A stretch of 64,000 bases of DNA from Halorubrum salsamenti (GCF_007671685.1 NZ_VCNL01000009.1:1-64000); one strand, 5' to 3'. Numbered from the stretch's first letter, positions 1 to 7,902 are shown. Notes: a model not told the origin generated them from the sequence alone. Numbers and translations are program-made.

Positions 1-1394
1 GCGAGTTCGCCCTTGGTGAGGGTACCAGTCTTGTCGAGGGCGATGGCGTCCACCTCGCCCATCGCTTCGAGGTGGTTGCCGCCTTTGATGAGGACACCGT
101 TCTTCGCGGCACTGGTGATCCCCGACACCACGGAGACTGGGGTCGAGATGACAAACGCACACGGGCAGGCGATCACCAGCAGAGTAAGCCCCCGAATGAA
201 CCACGCCTGCCAGTCGCCCGCGAAGGTGAACCCGTAACCGGCTAGGTCCACCGACACCGGATCAGCGATAACCAGCGGCGGGATAGCGGCGGTCAGGATT
301 GCCAGCACGACGACGAGGGGTGTGTAGTAGCCGGCGAACTGGTCGACGAACTGCTCGGACTCGGTCTTCTTCGCCTGTGCGCCCTGCACCATCTCGATGA
401 TCTGCGAGAGCGTCGACTCCGAGGCGGCCGAAGTGGCCTCGAACTCGAGGTATCCTTCCTCGTTGATGCTGCCCGCGTACACTTCGTCGCCGGCAGCCTT
501 GTCGACGGGGACGCTCTCGCCCGTGATCGGCGACTGGTCGACTGCACTCTCGCCTTCGATGACCGTCCCGTCGAGCGGAATCTTGTCACCGGGGCGAACA
601 ACCACGGTCTCGCCCACCTCCACCTCCTCGGCGGGCACCGTGACTTCCTCACCATCGCGAAGGACGGTCGCCTCGTCGGGCGAGAGTTCCATCAGCTCGC
701 GCAGGGAGTCCCGTGCCCTGTCCATCGCATAGTCCTCGAGCAGCTCGGCGATGCTGAATAGGACGGCCAGCGTCGCCGCCTCGACGAAGTAGCCGATACC
801 GGTCGCGGCGATGATGGCCGTCCCCATTAGCAGGTCGATGTCCAGACTCCGGTTCTTCGCGGAGTAGTACCCGCTACGGACGACCGGGATGCCACTGGCC
901 GCGACGGCGCCGAGGAACAGGACATCTGCGATGTGGAGCGGGTACTCGAGGACACTTGCGATGGCGATGTTCTGTCCTGCGAGGAAGAACTCGAAGAGGA
1001 GCCCGACGGTGAGGAACGCCGCGCCGAGCCACGTCTTCTTCGCGCGAGGACTCGTCCAGACCTCCGATGGTGGTGCGATGTCGACGCCATCGGCCGCCTG
1101 GTTGTCCTCATCATCGCCCTCGGCGTCCGAGCCCCCGACGACCTCGTAGCCGGCGCCTTCAATCGCCTTGACGACGTCGGCTTCGCTAGTCCGATCAGGG
1201 TCGTACGTGACGTTGGCTGTGCCGGTGGTCGGCTGGAGCGTGACGTCAGTAATGCCGTCGACACGCTGGAGGCTCTTGTTCACCTTTTGGGCGCAAGAGG
1301 GACAGTCCATCTCGGGAACGGCGAGGCGGGCGGTCAGCTCACGTCGCTGTCCGCCGCCGCTCGTTCCTCCTGCTGCGTCCGGATTCTCTGTCAT
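1..1394 (-). CDS. zntA: Zn/Cd-type P1B ATPase, 5' part (runs off left edge)
   Basis: This is the N-terminal 464 residues of a heavy-metal-exporting P-type ATPase of the plasma membrane. An N-terminal HMA domain carries CPSC at residues 31-34. Membrane segments follow, then an actuator region with the TGES motif, the membrane metal site CPC near residue 410 and the phosphorylation motif DKTGT near 450, just before the window edge. The sequence after CPC (AFVISTPVSVVS) resembles the zinc/cadmium/lead subgroup (P1B-2) more than CopA, so I infer Zn/Cd/Pb export. The ATG at 1394 is the first start in frame. The gene lies 60 bp downstream of a regulator gene on the same strand, with a 16-bp palindrome in the gap. 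Only the nucleotide-binding half is missing, because of the window boundary. Confidence 0.93.
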   Translation of the reverse strand, partial: MTENPDAAGGTSGGGQRRELTARLAVPEMDCPSCAQKVNKSLQRVDGITDVTLQPTTGTANVTYDPDRTSEADVVKAIEGAGYEVVGGSDAEGDDEDNQAADGVDIAPPSEVWTSPRAKKTWLGAAFLTVGLLFEFFLAGQNIAIASVLEYPLHIADVLFLGAVAASGIPVVRSGYYSAKNRSLDIDLLMGTAIIAATGIGYFVEAATLAVLFSIAELLEDYAMDRARDSLRELMELSPDEATVLRDGEEVTVPAEEVEVGETVVVRPGDKIPLDGTVIEGESAVDQSPITGESVPVDKAAGDEVYAGSINEEGYLEFEATSAASESTLSQIIEMVQGAQAKKTESEQFVDQFAGYYTPLVVVLAILTAAIPPLVIADPVSVDLAGYGFTFAGDWQAWFIRGLTLLVIACPCAFVISTPVSVVSGITSAAKNGVLIKGGNHLEAMGEVDAIALDKTGTLTKGEL

Positions 1395-1430
1395 CACGTC
1401 ACGGTAGGAGCGGGAGTTCGATATGTCTTT

Positions 1431-1446
1431 GTTGGAATATTCCAAC
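1431..1446. promoter_or_regulatory. Perfect 16-bp palindrome, likely operator of the Zn/Cd ATPase gene
   Basis: GTTGGAATATTCCAAC is a perfect inverted repeat 37-52 bp upstream of the ATPase ATG. A TATA-like CATATC lies closer to the start, so the palindrome sits on the BRE/upstream side of the core promoter. That is a place for an activator or a metal-sensing repressor. The binding protein is unknown; the neighbouring HTH_10 protein is one candidate. Confidence 0.6.
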
Positions 1447-1454
1447 TACGGCCC

Positions 1455-2201
1455 TCAGTGGGATGCCAGCCGTTCTTCCGCTACCCGCTCGCCGGCGACA
1501 TGTTGCTTCGCCAAATGTTCTTCCGCCCGACGGAGTCGGTAGGTGAGTGTTGACCGTGGCACGTCGAGATGCTCTGCGAGTTCTCCAACATCGACCTCGC
1601 GGGGTGATTCGTAGTAGCCGTGTTCGACGGCGGCCTGGAGAGCAGCCTCTTGGGCTGGAGGCAATCCACTTGGTGTTCCGTCGCTTCCCCTAGCTGATGT
1701 TGTGTCCGCTGTGCGGAGCATCTCCATCTGGGCGCACTCCCCGACGGCGACTTTGAGAGCGTCGAAGAACGCCGCCACGTCGCCATCGCCGGAGTGGATG
1801 AGTCGCCACGTGTAGTGGCGGCCCTCGTGACGAGTCTCGAACAGCACGCCGTCGCCGAGGTGGTCGCGAGCGATGTGGGGGACTGAGGCGCAGGTCGGAG
1901 TGCGCTCCCAATCTGAGTAGAGGATGAGCGCGTCGTCCGTGCGGTCGAGGACGCGGGTGGTCTGTGTGGCGTTGCAGTCCTCGGTGGCGAGACAGTCAGC
2001 GTAGTAGTCGCCGTTGAGAAAGGCGTCCTCGATGGCGTTGAGCGCCTCAGGCGTACCGGTGGCATGGTCGACCCGCCAGAGACGCTCGGCAGTGGCGTGC
2101 AGCGAGAGCGAGCGAACGCGAGCGTCGGGGTGGTCGGCGAGGGCGTCCGCCACCCTGTTGCAGCCGGGCTCGTATTCGAGAGCGAAGACGAGTTCGCGCA
2201 T
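1455..2201 (-). CDS. Bacterio-opsin activator-like HTH_10 regulator
   Basis: This 248-residue protein ends in an HTH_10 (Bat-type) DNA-binding domain. The region from about residue 180 (LPPAQEAALQAAVEHGYYESP) and the recognition helix (VPRSTLTYRLRRAEEHL) match haloarchaeal Bat-family regulators. The first 150 residues form the usual variable sensor-like part and include several cysteines (near the N terminus and in DCLATEDC) that could bind a metal. I chose the internal ATG at 2201 over the start at 2234 because the family starts with MRELVFALEYEPG-like sequence. It lies directly upstream of the zinc/cadmium ATPase gene, so a role in controlling that pump is likely but not shown. Confidence 0.85.
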   Translation of the reverse strand: MRELVFALEYEPGCNRVADALADHPDARVRSLSLHATAERLWRVDHATGTPEALNAIEDAFLNGDYYADCLATEDCNATQTTRVLDRTDDALILYSDWERTPTCASVPHIARDHLGDGVLFETRHEGRHYTWRLIHSGDGDVAAFFDALKVAVGECAQMEMLRTADTTSARGSDGTPSGLPPAQEAALQAAVEHGYYESPREVDVGELAEHLDVPRSTLTYRLRRAEEHLAKQHVAGERVAEERLASH

Positions 2202-2262
2202 ACCCCGTCTAAGGCCTGCTACGACATAACCCATGGCCTGCAGCGTTGTCGACCAGTAGATC

Positions 2263-2547
2263 TCAGATTACGTCGTCAGGGTCGTGAACTTCCTGCATTC
2301 GCTGTGCTTCGGCCGCGTATTGCTCCTGGAGGTCGGGGTCATCGACCATGCCAAGATTGCCGGGTTCAGCATCGACTGCTGCTGTCGTATCTCGGACGTC
2401 GGTGAAGGACGTGAGTGCGCGTTCCTTCCGATAGTACTGTTCTCCATCGGGTGTTGCGTAGGTGAGGATGATCAGGTTCTGCTCGTCATCGGAGTACGTC
2501 CGTTCGACAAGCCAAACACGAACGTCATCTTCAGACTGATTTGACAT
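2263..2547 (-). CDS. Small acidic haloarchaeal protein, function unknown
   Basis: This is a 94-residue protein with no domain I recognise. It is highly acidic, with a predicted beta-rich first half (VRVWLVERTYSDDEQNLIIL) followed by a charged helical tail. The start was set at the ATG at 2547; the longer in-frame extension to 2571 contains an unlikely leader. It opens the leftward block of small element-type genes. The composition fits real haloarchaeal coding sequence. Confidence 0.7.
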   Translation of the reverse strand: MSNQSEDDVRVWLVERTYSDDEQNLIILTYATPDGEQYYRKERALTSFTDVRDTTAAVDAEPGNLGMVDDPDLQEQYAAEAQRMQEVHDPDDVI

Positions 2548-2584
2548 ACTTAGACATCCCCCGATATCCACTAAGGGATTGGTG

Positions 2585-3247
2585 TTACGGCTTGCCGAGA
2601 CTCGCTGTCTCGAAGGGTGATTCTCCGGTCGGAATGAGCAGCTCCTGTCGGTCTCCGACCCGCTCAGCGAGCTTCCGTTTCAGATACTGTCTCGCCGTTG
2701 ACGGTGTGAAGACGCCCTTGTCGAGCATGTCGCCGACGACGTCTTTGAGGGCCGCGAACTGGCCCTGCAGGTGGCCGTCGCCGACCGGCTCGCCGTCGTA
2801 CCAGCGCACCGTCGCGAGCGCGCCGTTCCCGACCGTCTCCCCCTGTTCGACTGTCTCCGAGTCGTACTGCAGGCCGAACCACAGCGTCCGATAGGCGGTC
2901 ACCTCGAACGTCGTCGACACCACGTAAAACGCCTCATGGTGGAGGTAGTCGAGATGGTCAGCGATAATCTCCTCGAGCGTGAGCCCGGTGGCGCGAGGCT
3001 TCGGCTCGACGACCGTCGACGGTCGGTCTTCGCCGGCGAGGTAGCCGTCGACCGCATCTGCCTCGAGGCCATCGGCTAACTCCGCCAGCAGCTGTTTCGC
3101 CCACTTGGAGTCGGTGTCTTCGCCACCGAACGGCGACTCAGCCGAGATTCGGTGCTTGAGCTTCAGATTTGATGCACCCCAATGAGAGTAATGGAGCGTG
3201 TACTGTCCGTCGGTTCGTTCGTACGCAACAAGTGCGCGGTGGCCCAT
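2585..3247 (-). CDS. DUF6735-like haloarchaeal protein
   Basis: This 220-residue protein begins MGHRALVAYERTDGQY and continues with LHYSHWGA, a start typical of a family found on haloarchaeal plasmids and proviruses (DUF6735 from memory). No catalytic motif is evident. The ATG at 3247 is preferred to the one at 3313 because of the conserved start. A GC-rich leader hairpin element lies 40-60 nt upstream. The function is unknown. Its neighbours are other accessory genes, which is consistent with carriage by the mobile element. Confidence 0.75.
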   Translation of the reverse strand: MGHRALVAYERTDGQYTLHYSHWGASNLKLKHRISAESPFGGEDTDSKWAKQLLAELADGLEADAVDGYLAGEDRPSTVVEPKPRATGLTLEEIIADHLDYLHHEAFYVVSTTFEVTAYRTLWFGLQYDSETVEQGETVGNGALATVRWYDGEPVGDGHLQGQFAALKDVVGDMLDKGVFTPSTARQYLKRKLAERVGDRQELLIPTGESPFETASLGKP

Positions 3248-3286
3248 TGAACAATCACCTCGCAGAACGATCCACGACTGGATCGC

Positions 3287-3307
3287 CCCGCACCCCTCCC
3301 GGGGGAC
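3287..3307 (-). repeat. GC-rich leader hairpin element, copy 1
   Basis: On the minus strand this reads CCCCCGGGAGGGGTGCGGGG and lies about 40-60 nt before the start codon of the DUF6735-like gene. It aligns with the elements at 3721-3745 and 6086-6110 as CCCCCYGRDGGGTGMGGGG. It could fold weakly in RNA or act as a DNA site; the function is unknown. Confidence 0.45.
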
Positions 3308-3315
3308 GAACAACG

Positions 3316-3696
3316 CTACTCGTCGATCGGGTCGGGGGAACTGAGGTCCGCGTACAGCACCTCACCGTCGCGGACGACGTACCGTTTCGCCAGCACGGGA
3401 AATCGGCATTTGGTAAATCCGGCTGTCTGGATGTCGAATTCTTCGTCCGGTTCGAGATACTCCGCGAGCGACCGGAGGAACTCGTGGGTGACGATGCCAC
3501 CGTCGTAGTCAGGAAGCCCGTTCTCACGGGCCTCGTACACTTCGAAGCTATCGTAGCCCCAGATGATCAGTTCGCCGTCGTCGTCCACCTCCCAGTTGAG
3601 CGTCCCGAAGCAGTGGTTCTCACAGAGCTGGCGGACGGCCTGTGGGTCTGTTACGAGCGCGCCGGTCGATGTCGTTGCGGCTTGGAGAGTTGCCAT
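3316..3696 (-). CDS. Conserved haloarchaeal hypothetical protein
   Basis: This is a 126-residue acidic protein with a strongly coding composition (FGTLNWEVDDDGELIIWGYDSFEVYEA). Two cysteines lie far apart (CENHC), and no known domain is visible. It sits between the DUF6735-like gene and a short 62-residue gene in the same leftward block. A GC-rich leader hairpin copy lies about 25-50 nt before its ATG. The function is unknown. Confidence 0.7.
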   Translation of the reverse strand: MATLQAATTSTGALVTDPQAVRQLCENHCFGTLNWEVDDDGELIIWGYDSFEVYEARENGLPDYDGGIVTHEFLRSLAEYLEPDEEFDIQTAGFTKCRFPVLAKRYVVRDGEVLYADLSSPDPIDE

Positions 3697-3720
3697 CGGT
3701 TGTTCTCGGGAGCTGTCTCG

Positions 3721-3745
3721 CGCCCCCGCACCCCTTCAGGGGGCG
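3721..3745 (-). repeat. GC-rich leader hairpin element, copy 2
   Basis: CGCCCCC (3721-3727) pairs with GGGGGCG (3739-3745) around an 11-nt loop. On the minus strand it reads GCCCCCTGAAGGGGTGCGGGG and lies just upstream of the start of the 126-residue protein gene. It is clearly related to copies 1 and 3. Confidence 0.5.
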
Positions 3746-3802
3746 AGCAACTGCTCACGCTGTGACGGCCACATGACGTTGCGCTGCCGATGCATCGAGC
3801 TG

Positions 3803-3991
3803 TCAGGATTCTCTGTTGACGTCACCGTCCCTCGTCGTATTCGGTTGGGTGAGAACATCCACCTGCTCGAGGAGCGTCGTCGCGGTGCTAATTCGCTCTT
3901 GATCAGCGGGCTCCAATTGGTCGCTGTCGATACTGGTGAGGCTACTGAGCGCGCGGTGGAGTCGATAGCCGGGGGTGTCTCGTGGGTCCAT
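3803..3991 (-). CDS. Small acidic hypothetical protein (62 aa)
   Basis: This short acidic reading frame (MDPRDTPGYRLHRALSSL, then LEPADQERISTATTLLEQVD) has the Asp/Glu/Thr-rich composition of real haloarchaeal proteins, unlike the overlapping arginine/serine-rich frame. It is mostly helical and has no recognised domain. It is the first gene downstream of the 4080-4119 inverted repeat, whose near arm is about 90 bp upstream of its ATG, so that repeat may belong to its promoter. Confidence 0.55.
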   Translation of the reverse strand: MDPRDTPGYRLHRALSSLTSIDSDQLEPADQERISTATTLLEQVDVLTQPNTTRDGDVNRES

Positions 3992-4079
3992 GTGTGCGCC
4001 TCCGCCAATTTCTGGCGCGAAAAAACACCGGCGGGCAGTCAGCGGGGCAGTCTGGGAGTGATCACGAACTGACCTCTAG

Positions 4080-4119
4080 TTAACCAACAGAACGAGTCGA
4101 TATCAGGTCCGTTGGTTAA
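4080..4119. promoter_or_regulatory. TTAACCAAC inverted repeat, copy A
   Basis: TTAACCAAC (4080-4088) and GTTGGTTAA (4111-4119) form a perfect 9-bp inverted repeat separated by 22 bp. The same arms occur at 10584-10625 and 24959-25000. This copy lies between the stop of the zinc-ribbon protein gene (4133) and the start of the 62-residue gene (3991). It is likely an operator or upstream promoter element for leftward transcription; a terminator role cannot be excluded. Confidence 0.6.
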
Positions 4120-4132
4120 ACTGACTCCGCCT

Positions 4133-5020
4133 CTATTGATCGGCTTCTGGTTCGGGTCCATAGCGAGGTGTCCCGCACCGCTGACACTCCCACATGGGCT
4201 GCCCGGTCCACTCATCATCGGGGACAGCCTCGAATTCGCGGAATCGATGCTTAGTCTCCCGATCACATTCCCGACACTCGAGGTGAGTCCTGTTTGGGCG
4301 CTCGCGTCGTGGCTGTTCGGTATCGGTCTTGTCAACGGATTCCTGGAGCGCAATCGCTGGCACCAGCCAGAAGTCGTCGTCTGCGTCCTCACGAAGGCTT
4401 GCAAGCCCCTCTTCGGTGCGAACCGCGCTCCCAGTTTCGTCGTAGAGAAACGTCGCGTGCTCGCCGTCGTGACAGGACTGCGTCGTCTCTGTCCACGCCG
4501 TCCGCTCACGAGCAACCGCGAGCAGCTGATTACCACATTCAGACGTGACCCGTGTCGCCGAGGGGAGCGAGGGCCACTGATCGACAAGCTGTGGGGCCGG
4601 TTCCTCGTCGAGATCGTAGATTAGCTTGCAGTCATCGACTACTGGGTCATCGTCTGCCTTCACGAGGAGGGTAGCCGCAGCAGATCCCTTCCCGACGGCG
4701 CCGTAGAACGTCGACGCCTCGACGAGCAGCTGGATGACGTGGATGAGAGTCCGTTCGGCAGTCGATGTGTCCTGATCATCGGCTGCTTCGAGATGGTTCG
4801 TGAGACAAAACCGGCACTTCGACTGGCCAGCGGGGATCGACGCTCCACAGGAAGCGCACTCGGTCGCATCTGCTGTCGGGCCGTCTGGATAGCCCGCGTC
4901 GACGCCACCGGAGCGCTGCCGCCGGGGCTCACCACTACTACTGGCGAGTTGATCGTCGGGAACGTGGGTCGCTTCGCCGAGCGGTCGGAGGGCTTCGTAG
5001 TCGGCGTACTGGTCGGTCAT
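4133..5020 (-). CDS. Zinc-ribbon protein of the haloarchaeal 'biosurfactant protein 1' type
   Basis: This 295-residue protein has two putative zinc ribbons. The first, in the N-terminal third, reads CASCGASIPAGQSKCRFC. The second, at the C terminus, uses CRECDRETKHRF and WECQRCGTPRYG. The middle is an acidic alpha/beta region without recognised motifs. Haloarchaeal homologues carry the legacy name biosurfactant protein 1, which says nothing certain about function. The ATG at 5020 gives the family-like start MTDQYADYEAL. It lies between the TFB gene and the small acidic gene, and inverted repeat copy A begins 13 bp after its stop. Confidence 0.75.
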   Translation of the reverse strand: MTDQYADYEALRPLGEATHVPDDQLASSSGEPRRQRSGGVDAGYPDGPTADATECASCGASIPAGQSKCRFCLTNHLEAADDQDTSTAERTLIHVIQLLVEASTFYGAVGKGSAAATLLVKADDDPVVDDCKLIYDLDEEPAPQLVDQWPSLPSATRVTSECGNQLLAVARERTAWTETTQSCHDGEHATFLYDETGSAVRTEEGLASLREDADDDFWLVPAIALQESVDKTDTEQPRRERPNRTHLECRECDRETKHRFREFEAVPDDEWTGQPMWECQRCGTPRYGPEPEADQ

Positions 5021-5120
5021 AGAGTGATCTGGCCGTATCATGCTTCGTCTTCGGGTTTAAACAATGGCTCTCACATCAATCAGCCTACAGACATACAACC
5101 GAAAATCAGCAGTGTGGGCC

Positions 5121-6044
5121 TTAGACAGCCAGTTCGTCCAGCGCGTCGCGGTGGGTCCGCACGGTGACCACTGAGACGTTCGCAACGTCAGCGATGTCCG
5201 ACTGGGTGAGCCACCGCCCGTCTTCGCGTCCGGCTTTGTACAGACAGGCTGCGGCGAACCCGGATGGCCGAACCCCCGTGGTTGCTCCGGTCGATTCGGA
5301 TGCTTCCGCCAGCTGCCGAGCCCGCTGCCGGATTTGATCGGAGACGTCGAGCTCCGACGCCAACCGCGGGACGAACGCACTGGGCGTCACGGGTTGGGCT
5401 GGTAGGCCGAGTTCTGTATTCAGCGTCGTGTATGCGTTCGTCACCCGCGATTGCTCGACGCGCGCCGACTCGGTGATGTCGTCGAGCGTTCGTGGTCGCC
5501 CGTTACACCGACACGCTCCGTAGACACTCGCGGCGGCCATCGCCTCAATCGACCGGCCCTGCAGGAGTTCCTCGTTCTGAGCGCTGCGGAAGAGCTGGCA
5601 GGCCTGGTCACGGATCGTCTCGGATAGTTCGAGCGTACTACTGATCCGGCGGACTTCACTAAGCCCGTGTGCGAGGTTGCGTTCAGCTTTCGACTGAAAC
5701 CGCCCACGGGTCTGTTCACGGCGCATCCGGAACAGCCGGCGTCGCTTCTGTTCGGAGAGGCTGTTCCCGTTCGCATCGGCCCCGCGACCGATCTCCGTTG
5801 ACAACCCTCGATCGTGTCGTGCTGCCGTCAACGGAGCGCCCGTGCGCTCTCGTTCGTCGTCGAACCCTCGCCACTCTGGCCCGTGGTCGATCCGCTGCTC
5901 GTCGACGACGAGTCCACAGTCCTCGCAGACGGTTTCAACCGCGTTGGTTGTAACTTGCCCGTTACACTCGGGACACTGCGTAGCATTCGAGTCGGTCTGG
6001 ACGTCTTCGTCGAACGTCGTTTCGTAGATCTCTCTGGTTGCCAT
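5121..6044 (-). CDS. tfb: Transcription initiation factor IIB (TFB) paralogue
   Basis: This 307-residue archaeal TFB recruits RNA polymerase to TBP-bound promoters. The N-terminal zinc ribbon uses C24, C27, C40 and C43, followed by the B-finger region (GPEWRGFDDERERTGAPLT). Two cyclin-like repeats follow, the first with an EAMAAASVYGACR-type helix and the second with PSGFAAACLYKAGRE and a final HTH-like segment (TQSDIADVANVSVVTVRTHRDAL). It is close to full family length. Haloarchaea often have many TFBs that act on gene subsets. Its position inside a conjugative-element block and its leader hairpin suggest an element-specific factor; that part is inference. Confidence 0.93.
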   Translation of the reverse strand: MATREIYETTFDEDVQTDSNATQCPECNGQVTTNAVETVCEDCGLVVDEQRIDHGPEWRGFDDERERTGAPLTAARHDRGLSTEIGRGADANGNSLSEQKRRRLFRMRREQTRGRFQSKAERNLAHGLSEVRRISSTLELSETIRDQACQLFRSAQNEELLQGRSIEAMAAASVYGACRCNGRPRTLDDITESARVEQSRVTNAYTTLNTELGLPAQPVTPSAFVPRLASELDVSDQIRQRARQLAEASESTGATTGVRPSGFAAACLYKAGREDGRWLTQSDIADVANVSVVTVRTHRDALDELAV

Positions 6045-6085
6045 GGATACTCACGAGGGGACTCACGCGGATCGCGTCTCTCGGA

Positions 6086-6110
6086 GTGCCCCTCACCCAT
6101 CAGGGGGCAC
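6086..6110 (-). repeat. GC-rich leader hairpin element, copy 3 (TFB leader)
   Basis: GTGCCCC (6086-6092) and GGGGCAC (6104-6110) form a perfect 7-bp stem with an 11-nt loop, 42-66 nt before the TFB start codon. On the minus strand it reads GCCCCCTGATGGGTGAGGGG, matching copies 1 and 2. It may affect TFB expression. Confidence 0.5.
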
Positions 6111-6269
6111 ATACACACCACACGGAACAGCGCTGACACTGATGGGCCGCGGTGGCGAAAGCCCGGCCGCGAAACGGCGCGTGAGCGCCGTGAGCAGCCC
6201 GGACCGTGGAGGTGGTGGGAGGTGGCGGTGACCGCGTACACACCAGCAAAAAAGGGGTGCGCCGACCGG

Positions 6270-7166
6270 CTATTCCCACCACCGACCGCGCTCAGGGAAC
6301 ATAATGGTGGTCCACCCAGTGACAGCCAGTGAGACGCGCCCCTCGTACCAGTTCCGGGCTACCTTGTGAATACGCACCTGCTCGCCCTCTTCAATCCACG
6401 GCGCATCTGATTTCTCCCAGATCGTCACCTTCGTTTTTCCACTGTCGTCTGCGATCAGCCCGACTTGAGCGATGGCCGGCGAGTCTGCATCCCAGAGTAC
6501 TTCGACTCGACCCTCGATGCTCACTTCTTTGCGATTGACGTCCTCGAGCTTCCCAATGGGGATCACCGTCCCAGGCGCCTTCTGCAACTCCTCGAACACC
6601 TCGACGACTGCACTCGTTAGGTCTTTCCCACTGACGACGGCTTCACCCAACCGCCGGCCAATCGCTGCTCGCGACCAGCCATCCAGCTTCTCCGCCAGTC
6701 GCATCGACTGCTTGTTCACCGCCGCCAACTGCTCCTGCGTGAGCTCTGCACGAGGATCGTCTCGCTCCGGGTCAGTCATCGAATTCACGCTCGCTGCCCG
6801 CTTCTGGAACTTCACACGCCGCTCAGCGCATCGCTTCGCTGCGATGTCTCGCGTCCGCTTCGCACGCCCCTCCTGCTGACTGAGTTCCGCTTGGGCACTG
6901 ATGTGCTCCAACTCGGCCTCCCGTGCCTCGATGCGCTCTTCCTGTTCGAGGGTCTTCCCGAACAGGTGATCCGGACCTTCTTCGACCCGCGCGTCTGGAT
7001 GGTTGGAATCGACTTTCGCCTGCACTTCCATGTCGACTGTCGCCCGGAACTCCGGGGTCTCGTCGACGACCTCGAATCCGTCCTCGTCGACCTCGACGTC
7101 ATCGTGTTTCTCGAAAGCCTGTTCATCGACCGAAACTACTTCACTGGAGACGTTCTTACTTGACAT
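6270..7166 (-). CDS. OB-fold, RPA-like single-stranded DNA-binding protein
   Basis: This 298-residue protein has an acidic, coiled-coil-prone N-terminal half (EERIEAREAELEHISAQAELSQQEG) and a C-terminal OB-fold of the archaeal RPA type. The OB part runs from about residue 200 (IGKLEDVNRKEVSIEGRVEVLWDA, then QVGLIADDSGKTKVTIWEKS and EGEQVRIHKVARNWYEGRVSLAV). Such proteins bind single-stranded DNA during replication and repair. A linked primase-like gene at 11.2-12.4 kb supports a role in the element's own replication or transfer. The ATG at 7166 is the only good start. Confidence 0.8.
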   Translation of the reverse strand: MSSKNVSSEVVSVDEQAFEKHDDVEVDEDGFEVVDETPEFRATVDMEVQAKVDSNHPDARVEEGPDHLFGKTLEQEERIEAREAELEHISAQAELSQQEGRAKRTRDIAAKRCAERRVKFQKRAASVNSMTDPERDDPRAELTQEQLAAVNKQSMRLAEKLDGWSRAAIGRRLGEAVVSGKDLTSAVVEVFEELQKAPGTVIPIGKLEDVNRKEVSIEGRVEVLWDADSPAIAQVGLIADDSGKTKVTIWEKSDAPWIEEGEQVRIHKVARNWYEGRVSLAVTGWTTIMFPERGRWWE

Positions 7167-7263
7167 TGGAACTCACCGGTTCCTGAAGGCGCTCACGCGC
7201 CCGACACCGCGATGCCTCAAACATCGTGGATTTCCTCGACGACACCGACCGACAGACTCGTCT

Positions 7264-7318
7264 GCGCGCTCTCGCTCGCGCCTTCGCGAGCGCCCCCTGG
7301 GCGCGAGCGAGAGCGCGC
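7264..7318. repeat. Perfect 19-bp inverted repeat, 17-nt loop
   Basis: Arms 7264-7282 and 7300-7318 are exact reverse complements (arm begins GCGCGCTCTCGCTC). This is the strongest hairpin potential in the window. It is not next to a stop codon and has no T-run, so a simple intrinsic terminator is unlikely. Confidence 0.6.
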
Positions 7319-7770
7319 CCGAGGCGGACGACCAACCAGCACCGCGCGCCGACCCGCCCGGAGCGAGCGGCCAGCGGGATATGCCCGCTCGTGTCCGGCC
7401 CGATGTGCGGGTCCGTGTCCAGGGCGACTGTCGCCGAGAACGCGCGCCGCGGTGTGGCGCGCGACAGCGCAGGCGGCACAAAGCGCTGGAACGCGAAAGC
7501 CCGCAAGGGGCGCAACCGACGGGGATACCCGCTGGCGCCGAGGGCACATCCATTTTAGCCCGGAACGGGCGCGGGCGGTGCGGAGAGCGCCCGCATGCCC
7601 GGAATGGTCGGTCGCGAGCGACGCGGAGGGCGGCAGCGGCGAGCGGTGCGGGCCATAACGGACACATCTGTCCACCCAGCCGCGACACTCAGCGACCCAA
7701 CTACTGCCCTGGCGGACTCAGAAAGGGCGAGGCCGTCTCGGTCACCGGGAAAGCAGGCTCTCCCGAGCTA

Positions 7771-7790
7771 ACGGGCGGCGCGCCGCCCGT
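7771..7790. repeat. Perfect 20-bp palindrome ACGGGCGGCGCGCCGCCCGT
   Basis: This gapless 20-bp palindrome lies about 110 bp upstream of the winged-helix/nucleotidyltransferase operon. It may be an operator or part of the structured GC-rich region. Confidence 0.55.
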
Positions 7791-7852
7791 GAACGGCCGA
7801 GGGCCTTCATCGTGTTGCTCACCCAGCAACCTCAGCTGAGTCAGTCATACTC

Positions 7853-7900
7853 GTTGCGAGATAGCGAAGTTATTTAAATATCGGTTCGTATCTACGCAAC
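7853..7900 (+). promoter_or_regulatory. Promoter of the toxin-antitoxin-like operon with flanking inverted arms
   Basis: The TATA-like TATTTAAATA at 7871-7880 lies about 23-32 bp before the ATG at 7903, as expected for a leaderless transcript. GTTGCG (7853-7858) and CGCAAC (7895-7900) flank it, extended imperfectly by GATA and TATC. A dimeric repressor binding both arms would cover the whole core promoter, which fits autoregulation by the first gene product. Confidence 0.55.
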
Positions 7901-7902
7901 AG

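Larger units (their letters stand above)
7167..7850. other. GC-rich non-coding region with long inverted repeats
   Basis: This stretch has open frames on both strands, but all translate to arginine/alanine-rich sequence unlike the acidic proteins around it, so I call none. It holds a perfect 19-bp inverted repeat (7264-7282 with 7300-7318), further GC hairpins such as GCGCGCC/GGCGCGC around 7442-7462, and a 20-bp palindrome at 7771-7790. It lies between the leftward OB-fold gene and the rightward winged-helix gene. It could hold a structured RNA, an origin of replication or transfer, or several operators. Sequence alone does not decide. Confidence 0.5.

Noticed and set aside
1455-2065. Second leftward frame overlapping the HTH_10 regulator
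   Set aside because: It is the shifted shadow of the regulator with Ser/Arg/Thr-rich sequence.
4080-4119. Inverted repeat copies as tyrosine-recombinase attachment sites
   Set aside because: Spacers of 22-24 bp are too long for a core site and no integrase gene is present; the operator reading fits better.
7173-7688. Long open frames on both strands in the GC-rich region
   Set aside because: All translate to Arg/Ala/Ser-rich sequence without the acidic bias of haloarchaeal proteins; open frames are expected at this GC content.
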